7,158 nucleotides of DNA from Lachnospiraceae bacterium (GCA_031262285.1 JAISHZ010000350.1:1-7158); one strand, 5' to 3'. Numbered from the stretch's first letter, positions 1 to 6,046 are shown. Notes: generated by a model from the sequence alone, not told the origin. Made by a program: numbers and translations.

Positions 1-128
1 CTGCCGATTTTTCAAAGATGAATGAATTGTACGATAGGAAAAACCAGCTTGAAGAGCATATTGATGCTTTGTATAGTGAATGGCTTGGAGAAAACCCGCT
101 TTCAAACATACAGAATGGAGATTCGTGA
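1..128 (+). CDS. C-terminal end of probable ABC-F family ATPase (partial, 5' end outside window)
   Basis: In the third plus frame the window opens inside a coding region that stops with TGA at 126-128, leaving about 41 residues. The peptide is charged and helical, with MNELYDRKNQLEEHIDALY followed by a SEW, and ends soon after. This resembles the short coiled-coil tail after the second nucleotide-binding domain of ABC-F proteins (Uup/EttA/YdiF type), which act on ribosomes. No Walker or signature motif lies inside the window, so the assignment rests only on this tail. The gene ends 25 bp before the preferred nth start, so the two may be co-transcribed. Any other protein ending in a charged coiled coil is the alternative. 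Confidence 0.55.
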   Translation, partial: ADFSKMNELYDRKNQLEEHIDALYSEWLGENPLSNIQNGDS

Positions 129-153
129 AGAAGCAGAAAGAAAGGAAGTACAA

Positions 154-822
154 ATGATGACGGAATGGAACGCGGAATCGGAATCAAAAAGAACGCTGGA
201 TATTTTGAATGCGCTAGATCGTTATTATGGTACGGATGTAAAATGTTATTTGACACATGAGTCGGCATGGCAATTGTTAATAGCGACGATATTAAGTGCT
301 CAGTGTACGGACCAAAGAGTCAATATCGTTACGGAGAGTTTATTTCGAGCATATCCGTCTATAGAGGCTTTTGCTGATGCAAAACAAGAAGAGTTGGAAG
401 AAGCGATTCATTCTACGGGGTTTTATCATCAAAAAGCTAAAAATATCATTGCATGTTGTCAAAAACTGCGTTCCGAGTATGGTCAAGAGGTGCCTCGAAC
501 GATAGAAGAGCTGACGAAGTTGCCGGGAGTAGGGAGAAAGACGGCAAATGTGATAAGAGGTAATATATACCACGATCCAAGCATCGTCGTGGATACTCAT
601 GTGAAAAGAATCGCTAGGCGTTTGGGATGGACAAAAGAGAAAGATCCCAATAAAGTAGAAGAAGATTTAATGAGAGAGATTCCCATTGATCATTGGATAG
701 CGGTCAATATACAGTTGATTGCACTGGGCAGAGCGATCTGCAAAGCACCGATACCGAAATGTGAGAATTGCTTTTTAACGTCACTTTGTCCGCATTTTTG
801 GCAGAAAACTTGCATAAAATAA
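154..822 (+). CDS. nth: Endonuclease III (DNA glycosylase/AP lyase)
   Basis: A base-excision-repair enzyme that removes oxidised pyrimidines and cleaves at the abasic site. The start at 154 gives 222 residues, close to the roughly 210 usual for the family. The SD-like AAAGGAAG at 141-148 lies 5 nt before ATG 154 and 8 nt before ATG 157, so either of the tandem ATGs may be used. The frame stays open to an ATG at 22, but that would overlap the upstream gene and add a non-homologous tail. Diagnostic features are ATILSAQCTDQRVN near the N-terminus, the helix-hairpin-helix LPGVGRKTANV with the catalytic lysine, VVDTHVKRIARRLGW with the catalytic aspartate, and a complete C-X6-C-X2-C-X5-C iron-sulfur motif (CKAPIPKCENCFLTSLC) near the C-terminus. 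All key residues are intact. Confidence 0.96.
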   Translation: MMTEWNAESESKRTLDILNALDRYYGTDVKCYLTHESAWQLLIATILSAQCTDQRVNIVTESLFRAYPSIEAFADAKQEELEEAIHSTGFYHQKAKNIIACCQKLRSEYGQEVPRTIEELTKLPGVGRKTANVIRGNIYHDPSIVVDTHVKRIARRLGWTKEKDPNKVEEDLMREIPIDHWIAVNIQLIALGRAICKAPIPKCENCFLTSLCPHFWQKTCIK

Positions 823-848
823 ATAGCAAGCAACATCAATGATCGAAG

Positions 849-885
849 GATTTTGGATTCATTCTTTCGGAATCGTTCGAAAATC
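849..885. terminator. Imperfect hairpin between convergent genes (weak terminator candidate)
   Basis: GATTTT (849-854) can pair with AAAATC (880-885), and GATTC (856-860) with GAATC (870-874), around a 9-nt loop, with unpaired bases between the helices on the 3' side. It lies in the 61-bp gap between the stops of nth and the minus-strand gene, where a shared terminator would be expected. Neither strand has a clear T-run after it, so intrinsic termination is only a guess from position. Confidence 0.25.
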
Positions 886-1495
886 ACTCCGGATGAATAT
901 GCCTCGGACAAATATTTCGCAAAATGATTTTTTGGGATAAGGCAGGGAGCGCTTTCACGCTTCGAATCAGACGCTCGATTTCGGTTGGTTCCTCTAGTCT
1001 TTGATAAATTTGATACAAAAGCAAATACGTAGCTTTGACATCGCTTCCGATAGAAACGGCGTATTCTAAAACGAACCGTGCCTCCTGCACATATTGTTCG
1101 TCATACAGCAATGTGGCAAAGCGTTGCAAAGTACGGACAAGTAGGGTAAAGTTGTGGTCATATCGGGAAACCAAATGGATATTCGGAGCTCCATACTTAA
1201 ATTTTAAGTCGGTATTGGAACAACCCGTAAAATTAACGATTTTTTGCTTTTTTAAGTCAGATAAAAGGGCGATACATTCTTGCATCTTGGGATTATCGGG
1301 GAGGAGATTGATTGGCAGTAGAGAGAGTGGAACGTTGATATACTTTAAGTCGTCCAAAGATTTGCGTGCCACAAGATTAGCAGCATTTTCGCGATCAATA
1401 AAAGCTTGCCTCGTTTGCGACAACTCTTTTTTGCTCAATCTTATCGCTCGGTGAATCACAAGAGCGAGAATCAGAATGCTTGCCAAGTACCACAT
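884..1495 (-). CDS. Membrane-anchored protein of unknown function with TPR-like C-terminal helices
   Basis: A 203-residue protein of unknown function. Residues 1-18 (MWYLASILILALVIHRAI) form one hydrophobic segment followed by a positively charged stretch, which suggests an N-terminal membrane anchor with the rest in the cytoplasm. A charged helix at about 20-50 is followed by a middle block containing IVNFTGCSNTDLKFKYG and SRYDHNFTLLVRTL. Residues about 125-190 alternate hydrophobic and charged positions in helix-turn-helix fashion, like one or two degenerate TPR units. I associate this type of protein with the nth neighbourhood in Lachnospiraceae, from memory and unverified. On the minus strand an in-frame TAA three codons upstream fixes ATG 1495 as the start, with GAAAGGA as SD at a rather long spacing of about 12 nt. 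It converges on nth. Confidence 0.8.
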   Translation of the reverse strand: MWYLASILILALVIHRAIRLSKKELSQTRQAFIDRENAANLVARKSLDDLKYINVPLSLLPINLLPDNPKMQECIALLSDLKKQKIVNFTGCSNTDLKFKYGAPNIHLVSRYDHNFTLLVRTLQRFATLLYDEQYVQEARFVLEYAVSIGSDVKATYLLLYQIYQRLEEPTEIERLIRSVKALPALSQKIILRNICPRHIHPE

Positions 1496-1508
1496 TATCG
1501 TTTATAAT
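1480..1508 (+). promoter_or_regulatory. Predicted sigma-A promoter for the small membrane peptide gene
   Basis: TTGCCA (1480-1485) matches five of six positions of the -35 consensus. A 17-nt spacer separates it from a perfect -10, TATAAT (1503-1508), so transcription would start near 1515, about 44 nt before the peptide start at 1559. The -35 lies inside the first codons of the divergent gene, so polymerase here could compete with expression of that gene. With no terminator visible before 2089, transcripts may run on through the structured region into the VanW gene. Confidence 0.6.
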
Positions 1509-1558
1509 CCTTTCAAGTCTATCAAAATATAAGGTGCATATCGCGCAAAGGAGCAGGG

Positions 1559-1663
1559 ATGTTTCATTTCAACAAGAAGACAAAACAGCTTATTTCAAAG
1601 ATTATCGTCATCATTATCGTAGGTGCGATGCTTTTCACTACTGTAGCATCTTTCCTTCCGTGA
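1559..1663 (+). CDS. 34-residue single-pass membrane peptide (hypothetical)
   Basis: ATG 1559 follows a strong SD, AAAGGAG (1547-1553), at 5-nt spacing, and the frame closes with TGA at 1661-1663. The peptide starts MFHFNKKTKQLISK, a lysine-rich N-terminal part, followed by one unbroken hydrophobic segment (about residues 15-33, rich in I, V, L and F) and a final proline. The charge pattern predicts an inside N-terminus and a single transmembrane helix. The basic head plus lone hydrophobic helix recalls small Firmicutes membrane proteins of the DUF4044 sort, but I cannot claim membership. The promoter, SD and peptide design together make it more credible than a chance ORF. A competing frame over the same bases (1480-1671) has no SD and no sensible composition. 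Function is unknown. Confidence 0.65.
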   Translation: MFHFNKKTKQLISKIIVIIIVGAMLFTTVASFLP

Positions 1664-1692
1664 TTCAATAAAATACTTAGCAGTTTATGATA

Positions 1693-2022
1693 GTAATCGC
1701 ATAGATGTTACGATTCACACCCAATGTCAATTACTTATGACTACTTCTGATATTCATCGCTATGCGAGTTGGCGGTTACGACCCTTGCGAAATTAAGCAT
1801 TCTGCATAATTTCGACTACGCGAGATAGTGGCTGTGAATAGTAACCACAGAGTTACAATACACACGTTCGCCGATCTACGTCTCAAAGGAAGTGTATCAC
1901 GGACGAATCACACAGAGCCGTAGGGTGTTTTGATGTTAGACTTTCCGGGTGTTCCGCTGAGTCCAGAGCATGGTCTCCATCTCCACAGAATGTATAACGC
2001 CAAAAAATTCCTACGGCTCTGT
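1693..2022 (+). ncRNA. Candidate structured RNA or long regulatory leader upstream of the VanW gene (family unknown)
   Basis: No convincing protein gene occurs here, but complementary segments are dense. Domain I is closed by 1707-1723 pairing with 1829-1845 (15 of 17 positions, one G/A and one C/C mismatch). It contains a hairpin at 1788-1814, with arms CGAAATTA and TAATTTCG plus an inner GCA/TGC, and a small stem, 1726-1729 with 1738-1741. CGCATAG (1698-1704) can also pair with CTATGCG (1760-1766), as a pseudoknot across domain I. Domain II is ATACAC (1858-1863) with GTGTAT (1892-1897). Domain III is the 13-bp stem 1912-1924/2010-2022, whose inner continuation GGTGTT (1924-1929) with AACGCC (1996-2001) needs a G-U pair valid only in plus-strand RNA. 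I checked for features of tmRNA, RNase P RNA, SRP RNA, T-box and common riboswitches and found none convincing. It could be a free RNA or a 5' leader. Confidence 0.45.
1912..2022. repeat. 13-bp perfect inverted repeat (domain III stem)
   Basis: ACAGAGCCGTAGG (1912-1924) and CCTACGGCTCTGT (2010-2022) are exact reverse complements separated by 85 bp. The core GAGCCGT occurs a third time directly over the VanW SD (2080-2086). I saw no target-site duplication around the arms and no transposase, so a regulatory RNA stem fits better than a small mobile element, although a MITE-like remnant is not excluded. Confidence 0.85.
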
Positions 2023-2087
2023 ACATCGATTAGCTATTAACATAGAACAGTGAACGCGTAAATCGCAATAATGTATAAGGAGCCGTG
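2012..2087 (+). promoter_or_regulatory. Possible SD-sequestering stem for the VanW gene, alternative to the 13-bp stem
   Basis: TACGGCTCT (2012-2020) can pair with GGAGCCGTG (2079-2087): seven Watson-Crick pairs flanked by two G-U pairs. This covers most of the VanW SD (AAGGAG, 2077-2082) and the spacer before ATG 2089. The same 3' arm is needed for the longer 1912-1924/2010-2022 stem, so the two folds exclude each other: upstream stem formed would leave the SD free, upstream stem lost would mask it. The complementarity is visible in the sequence. That it regulates translation is an inference. Confidence 0.4.
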
Positions 2088-2088
2088 C

Positions 2089-3591
2089 ATGAAGATTTTA
2101 CAACGAGACAAACAGTGGCTGATGATACTGTGCCTTGTGGCAGGGTTTCTTTTTTTACGTTTTGGAATAACTGCACAAGCGGCTACAGAACCTACGATTC
2201 AAAAAGGGGTATTCGCGCAGGACATCAATTTATCCGGCATGACCGGTACTCAAGCGAAGACAGCTATCGAAGAGTATGTGTCAAATTTGGGGCAGGTAAC
2301 GGTCGTCTTGGTCGCAGGAGGCGAGCAAGAAGTATCTGTGACAGGCGAGGATCTTGGTATTATGTGGAGTAATACACAGATTGTCGAGGAAGCGCTGATG
2401 CTTGGCACAGGCGGTAATGTCGTGCAGCGTTACAAAGCACTCAAGGATCTGGAACATGAGAACAAGATTTTCGAGATCGAGCTTTCCTTTAATGTAGGAG
2501 CGATCAACGCGATTCTGAATGAGAAATGTACTCCATACGATCAAAAATCAGTGAATTTTTCTTTAATTCGTGAAGGGGAGGAGTTTACGATTATTCCCGG
2601 ACAAACCGGATACAAATTAGATGTAGAGTCTTCGATTGATCTCGTATACCAATATTTAACGTCACAATGGGATGGAACCACCTGTCGGATTCCGCTCTCT
2701 GTCGGGGTAGAAACACCGCGAGGGAGTTTTGAGGAATTGTCCTTGGTACAGGACGTATTGGGGAAATGTGAAACTTCGTTTACGACTTCCGGAGTTGCCA
2801 GAAGCGCGAACGTGACAAACGGTTGCGCACTGGTCAATGGAACCTTGCTATACCCGGGTGAGGAATTTTCTACCTATGATGCTGTCGCTCCTTTTACGGA
2901 ACAAAATGGATATTATATGGCAGGTTCGTATTTAAACGGCAGAGTAGTAGACAGCTTGGGCGGGGGAATCTGTCAAGTATCCACTACCCTCTATGACGCG
3001 GTCTTGGATGCAGAACTTGAAGTGACGGAACGCCACAACCATTCGATGATCGTCAATTACGTGGAACCTTCAGCAGATGCGGCGATAGCGGAAAGCTCAG
3101 GGAAGGATTTTCGCTTTGTCAACAATACACAATATCCTATTTACATAGAAGGATATATCAAAAACAAACAGATTTACTTCAATATATATGGTCACGAAAC
3201 GAGAGATCCGAATCGCGTGGTGACCTATGAAAGTGAGATTTTAGAAACCATATTACCGACGACCGAGGCAATCCATCTCGATGGATCGAGACCAATCGGC
3301 TATATCAGCATTGAAGCAGCGCATATTGGATACAAAGCAAAACTTTGGAAAGTCGTCACGATCGATGGAGTAGAAGTCAGTCGAACGTTGGTAAATAGCA
3401 GCAATTACAAAGTATCACCAAGATCAGCCACCGTGGGAGTGTTGACACAAGATCCGAATGCCTACAATGAAATGTTAGCAGCATCTGGAGTTGGTAGCAT
3501 CCAACATATGCAAAATGTGATCAATCTATTATTGGGGCAGGCCGGACTGGAAGTAGCTCCGCCGGTTGAAACGCCGCCGATAGAAGAATGA
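2089..3591 (+). CDS. VanW family exported protein with PG-binding-type N-terminal repeats
   Basis: A 500-residue extracytoplasmic protein likely attached to or exported across the membrane. The start at 2089 is set by AAGGAG (2077-2082) with 6-nt spacing; the in-frame ATG at 2071 overlaps that SD region and is unlikely. After MKILQRDKQ comes a hydrophobic signal/anchor segment ending near ITAQAA. Residues about 37-220 hold two repeats of the putative peptidoglycan-binding type often found before VanW (for example GVFAQDINLSGMTGTQAK and FTIIPGQTGYKLD). The VanW domain spans about 229-375 with LLYPGEEFS, GGGICQVSTTLY (C295) and ERHNHS (H316, H318). Residues about 373-465 look like a degenerate G5-type domain, and a proline/glutamate tail ends the chain. 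VanW was named from vanB-type vancomycin clusters but its activity is unresolved. No van genes are nearby, so this need not be a resistance gene. Confidence 0.9.
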   Translation: MKILQRDKQWLMILCLVAGFLFLRFGITAQAATEPTIQKGVFAQDINLSGMTGTQAKTAIEEYVSNLGQVTVVLVAGGEQEVSVTGEDLGIMWSNTQIVEEALMLGTGGNVVQRYKALKDLEHENKIFEIELSFNVGAINAILNEKCTPYDQKSVNFSLIREGEEFTIIPGQTGYKLDVESSIDLVYQYLTSQWDGTTCRIPLSVGVETPRGSFEELSLVQDVLGKCETSFTTSGVARSANVTNGCALVNGTLLYPGEEFSTYDAVAPFTEQNGYYMAGSYLNGRVVDSLGGGICQVSTTLYDAVLDAELEVTERHNHSMIVNYVEPSADAAIAESSGKDFRFVNNTQYPIYIEGYIKNKQIYFNIYGHETRDPNRVVTYESEILETILPTTEAIHLDGSRPIGYISIEAAHIGYKAKLWKVVTIDGVEVSRTLVNSSNYKVSPRSATVGVLTQDPNAYNEMLAASGVGSIQHMQNVINLLLGQAGLEVAPPVETPPIEE

Positions 3592-3634
3592 TTTTTGAAC
3601 CGGTGGGATTAAGCAAGGGAGTATCCAATCAAAG

Positions 3635-4246
3635 ATGCAAGACAAACGATACAGTTACGGCGCAGAGAAAGATGTGAACTGCGCCGTATTTCAACCTATA
3701 TACGGGCAGGGAATCGTCGTCCTTAACTGGGTCGGTTTAGAAGAGACCATACGCTTAGTACGTCTCCATCGAGAGGAACTGATGCGATATTTTAACCGGC
3801 ACTTTGTGGATAGGACTTTTTTGCTTGAGCATTATGTAAATGCGGAGGAGGGAAATGCTGTCGCGACAAAGTCCGGTGCGAGTCTGATCTGTGACGTACA
3901 CGAAGGAGGGATTTTTGCCACTTTATGGACGTTGTCAAGGAAGATAAGTGTCGGACTGGATCTGGAATACCACAAGTTACCGATTCGACAAGAAACAGTA
4001 GAGGTCACTGAATATTTTGGAATCAATCCATACGAACTGCGATCAAGCGGGTGTCTGGTGATCGTGACTAAGGAGCCATCTCGTTTGGTGAACGATTGTA
4101 AAGCCAGGAAGATACCGGCTGTATGGGTCGGAACTGTGACGAAAGAAAAAGCGAAAATTTTGCGTCATGGCGATGAACTCCGATATTTAAACAAATACAA
4201 ACCTACCTCAGTGCAGTTCGTCCGAGATACAAAGTCTTTAACGTAA
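3635..4246 (+). CDS. Stand-alone AIR synthase-related C-terminal-domain protein (HypE-like)
   Basis: A 203-residue protein whose residues about 70-195 match the C-terminal domain shared by PurM, HypE, SelD and ThiL-type proteins. Visible landmarks are GNAVATKSGASLICDVHEGG (D87, E90, G91, G92, equivalent to the D-x-TEGG motif), LPIRQETVEVTEYFGINP, SSGCLVIV and a closing stretch around VTKEKAKILRHGDELRYL. Residues about 25-70 (GQGIVVLNWVGLEETIRL and a helical linker) resemble the HypE inter-domain region. The N-terminal ATP-binding domain, about 120 residues with glycine/aspartate motifs, is absent, and the 43-bp gap after the VanW stop leaves no room for it. In HypE the whole enzyme makes the cyanide ligand of NiFe hydrogenase; no other hyp gene is visible here. 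An in-frame stop at 3596 limits upstream extension. The SD AAGGGAG (3615-3621) is 13 nt from ATG, unusually far. Confidence 0.75.
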   Translation: MQDKRYSYGAEKDVNCAVFQPIYGQGIVVLNWVGLEETIRLVRLHREELMRYFNRHFVDRTFLLEHYVNAEEGNAVATKSGASLICDVHEGGIFATLWTLSRKISVGLDLEYHKLPIRQETVEVTEYFGINPYELRSSGCLVIVTKEPSRLVNDCKARKIPAVWVGTVTKEKAKILRHGDELRYLNKYKPTSVQFVRDTKSLT

Positions 4247-4302
4247 ATCGATGAACCCATGAATAATCGTAATTTTGTAACAGGATAATGATGAGAAGGC
4301 TG

Positions 4303-4317
4303 TCCGCACCACGCGGA
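4303..4317 (+). promoter_or_regulatory. Small GC hairpin just upstream of the Lrp-type gene
   Basis: TCCGC (4303-4307) and GCGGA (4313-4317) form a 5-bp stem with loop ACCAC, ending 3 nt before the SD AAGGGAG (4321-4327). There is no T-run, so it is not an intrinsic terminator. It could be an autoregulatory operator half-site pair or an mRNA structure affecting initiation, but a stem this short is weak evidence. Confidence 0.3.
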
Positions 4318-4331
4318 TGGAAGGGAGTATG

Positions 4332-4835
4332 ATGAGCATAGAATTAACGGGAATCGAGAGAGAATTACTGGATTTATTGCAACATAATAGCCGCATGGAG
4401 ATCAAAGAACTGTCAGTCCTATTGGGACTGACAGAAACACAGGTGGCATATGAAATAACGAAATTGGAAACAGAAGGTGTGATTTGCGGATATCACACCC
4501 TCGTAAATTGGGAAAACACTTCGTTGGAAAAAGTAACAGCCTTGATTGAAGTCCGTGTGACTCCGCAAAGAGGGCAGGGATTTGACAGTATCGCAGAACG
4601 TATTTACAAATATCCGGAGGTTCGCAGTGTTTATTTGATTTCCGGCGGATATGATCTGATGGTCATCTTGGAAGAAAAAACCCTAAAGGAAGTGGCAAAT
4701 TTCGTGTCTGATCGTCTTTCTACGTTGGAGAGCGTATTAAGTACCGCCACGCATTTCATCTTAAAAAAGTATAAAGATCAAGGGACAATTTTGACCAAAA
4801 AATATGATGACGAAAGAGAGATGATAACGCCATGA
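4332..4835 (+). CDS. Lrp/AsnC family transcriptional regulator (AlaR-like)
   Basis: A 167-residue feast/famine regulator. Residues about 1-50 form the winged helix-turn-helix (LTGIERELLDLLQHNSR, then MEIKELSVLLGLTETQV as the recognition region). Residues about 65-145 form the ligand-sensing RAM/AsnC domain, including VTALIEVRV, PEVRSVYLISGGYDLMVIL and VLSTATHFILKKY. Such proteins form dimers and octamers and respond to amino acids. Start choice: AAGGGAG (4321-4327) lies 4 nt from ATG 4332 and only 1 nt from ATG 4329; the in-frame ATG at 4317 lies before that SD and would place it inside the gene. The stop overlaps the aminotransferase start (ATGA), implying translational coupling. The pairing mirrors B. 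subtilis alaR (yugG) and alaT (yugH), so the likely role is control of the downstream alanine transaminase, by analogy only. Confidence 0.9.
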   Translation: MSIELTGIERELLDLLQHNSRMEIKELSVLLGLTETQVAYEITKLETEGVICGYHTLVNWENTSLEKVTALIEVRVTPQRGQGFDSIAERIYKYPEVRSVYLISGGYDLMVILEEKTLKEVANFVSDRLSTLESVLSTATHFILKKYKDQGTILTKKYDDEREMITP

Positions 4836-6007
4836 GGAATCCATTGTCAGAACTTGTCGTCAGCATCAAACCTTCCGGAATTCGCAAATTTTTTGATGTC
4901 GCACATGAAATGAAAGACGCTATTTCACTGGGAGTGGGAGAGCCTGATTTTGATACGCCGTGGCATATTAGGGATTATGGAATGTATTCCTTGGAGAAGG
5001 GTCGGACTTACTATACATCAAATGCCGGGCTTAAGGAATTGAAGGTGGAGATAGGCCGATATTTACAGGATAAATATGCGGTTTCGTATGAGTACGAGGA
5101 GGAAATACTGGTTACGGTGGGTGGATCGGAAGCCATTGATATCGGTTTCCGTGCGATGCTTGGGAGAGGAGATGAAGTCCTTATACCGCAACCAAGCTAT
5201 GTTTCTTATGAGCCATGTGCGATCTTGACGGGAGCGACACCGGTAGCAATTCCCCTCAAAGGAGAGAATGAATTTCGATTGACCGCAGAGGAACTGGAAG
5301 CAGCCATAACAGACAAAACAAAACTACTCGTGTTGCCGTTTCCAAACAATCCCACAGGTGCGATCATGGAAAAGGAAGATCTCGAAAAAATCGCAAAAGT
5401 CGTTCAAAAGTACGATTTGTATGTGATGTCCGATGAAATTTACGCAGAATTAACTTATAAAGGAAGACATACATCTATAGCTTCTCTACCGGGGATGAAA
5501 GAACGGACGATCTTGATCAATGGTTTTTCCAAAGCGTTCGCGATGACCGGTTGGCGATTGGGATACGTGTGCGGACCTAAGCAGATTATCAAGGAAATGA
5601 CCAAAATACACCAATTTGCGATTATGTGCGCGCCTACCACAAGCCAGTACGCTGCGATAGAGGCATTGCGAAATGGGGATGAGGATGTCCGAGAGATGTG
5701 TACCTCTTACAATCAGCGTCGCAGGTTCTTAATGGACGCATTTCGTAAGATGAAATTATCGTGTTTTGAACCATTTGGCGCGTTTTATGTGTTTCCGTGT
5801 ATCAAAGAGTTTGGGATGACGAGCGAGGAATTTGCGACGAGATTCCTCTTGGAAGAAAAGGTGGCAGTCGTCCCCGGAACTGCTTTTGGAGAGAGCGGAG
5901 AAGGATACTTGCGAATCTGTTATGCGTATTCTTTGGAAAAATTAAAAGAAGCGACAGGAAGGTTGGAACGGTTTTTGCAAAGGCTACGTAACGAAAGAGT
6001 CTTATAA
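4832..6007 (+). CDS. Class I/II PLP-dependent aminotransferase (probable alanine transaminase, AlaT/YugH-like)
   Basis: A 391-residue fold-type I aminotransferase, full length for the family. The PLP and substrate residues are all present: N172-N173-P174-T175-G176, D201 and Y204 in SDEIYAEL, Schiff-base lysine K234 in NGFSKAFAMTGWRLGY, and carboxylate-binding R361 in GYLRICYAYS. The N-terminal block ISLGVGEPDFDTPWHI followed by YYTSNAGLKEL resembles B. subtilis AlaT (YugH), which interconverts pyruvate/glutamate and alanine/2-oxoglutarate; this substrate call is by recalled resemblance plus the Lrp neighbour. Aspartate or aromatic aminotransferase activity is the alternative. ATG 4832 overlaps the regulator's TGA by 4 bp (ATGA), so translation is probably coupled. 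Its own SD would lie within the regulator's last codons (AAAGAGAGATGA region). Confidence 0.92.
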   Translation: MRNPLSELVVSIKPSGIRKFFDVAHEMKDAISLGVGEPDFDTPWHIRDYGMYSLEKGRTYYTSNAGLKELKVEIGRYLQDKYAVSYEYEEEILVTVGGSEAIDIGFRAMLGRGDEVLIPQPSYVSYEPCAILTGATPVAIPLKGENEFRLTAEELEAAITDKTKLLVLPFPNNPTGAIMEKEDLEKIAKVVQKYDLYVMSDEIYAELTYKGRHTSIASLPGMKERTILINGFSKAFAMTGWRLGYVCGPKQIIKEMTKIHQFAIMCAPTTSQYAAIEALRNGDEDVREMCTSYNQRRRFLMDAFRKMKLSCFEPFGAFYVFPCIKEFGMTSEEFATRFLLEEKVAVVPGTAFGESGEGYLRICYAYSLEKLKEATGRLERFLQRLRNERVL

Positions 6008-6017
6008 AAGAAAATGA

Positions 6018-6041
6018 GATTCCTAATAACAGTTGGGAATC
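6018..6041 (+). promoter_or_regulatory. 9-bp hairpin after the aminotransferase gene
   Basis: GATTCCTAA (6018-6026) pairs with TTGGGAATC (6033-6041), with one G-U pair and loop TAACAG. It follows the aminotransferase stop by 10 nt. No T-run follows. GGAATC is repeated directly after the stem (6042-6047), so the left arm has two possible partners, the second overlapping the next hairpin by one base. Confidence 0.45.
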
Positions 6042-6046
6042 GGAAT

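Noticed and set aside
22..153. N-terminal extension of nth to the ATG at 22
   Set aside because: It overlaps the end of the upstream reading frame, has no endonuclease III similarity, and a better SD precedes ATG 154/157.
1035..1454. 139-residue plus-strand ORF
   Set aside because: It lies antisense inside the 884-1495 gene, lacks an SD and shows no domain-like composition.
1480..1671. 63-residue plus-strand ORF over the small-peptide gene
   Set aside because: No SD at its start, and it would begin before the predicted transcription start. The other frame has both an SD and a sensible membrane peptide.
1946..1960. T-box-like string GGGTGTTCCGC
   Set aside because: It does not match the T-box antiterminator consensus closely, there is no terminator stem with a T-run, and the downstream gene is not a tRNA synthetase or amino-acid gene.
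1912..2022. Group II intron domain V-like arms (GAGCCGTA and TACGGCTC)
   Set aside because: Domain V is a compact hairpin of about 34 nt with a bulge. Here the arms are perfect and 85 nt apart, and no intron reverse transcriptase or other intron domains are visible.
2071..2088. Earlier in-frame ATG for the VanW protein
   Set aside because: The SD AAGGAG lies after it and correctly spaced for ATG 2089; no SD precedes 2071.
2089..3591. VanW gene as part of a vancomycin resistance cluster
   Set aside because: No van ligase, dehydrogenase, dipeptidase or two-component genes lie in the window, and VanW-domain proteins are common in Clostridia outside resistance clusters.
4284..4289. GATAAT as -10 for the Lrp-type gene
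   Set aside because: No recognisable -35 at 16-18 nt upstream, so a promoter there cannot be supported.
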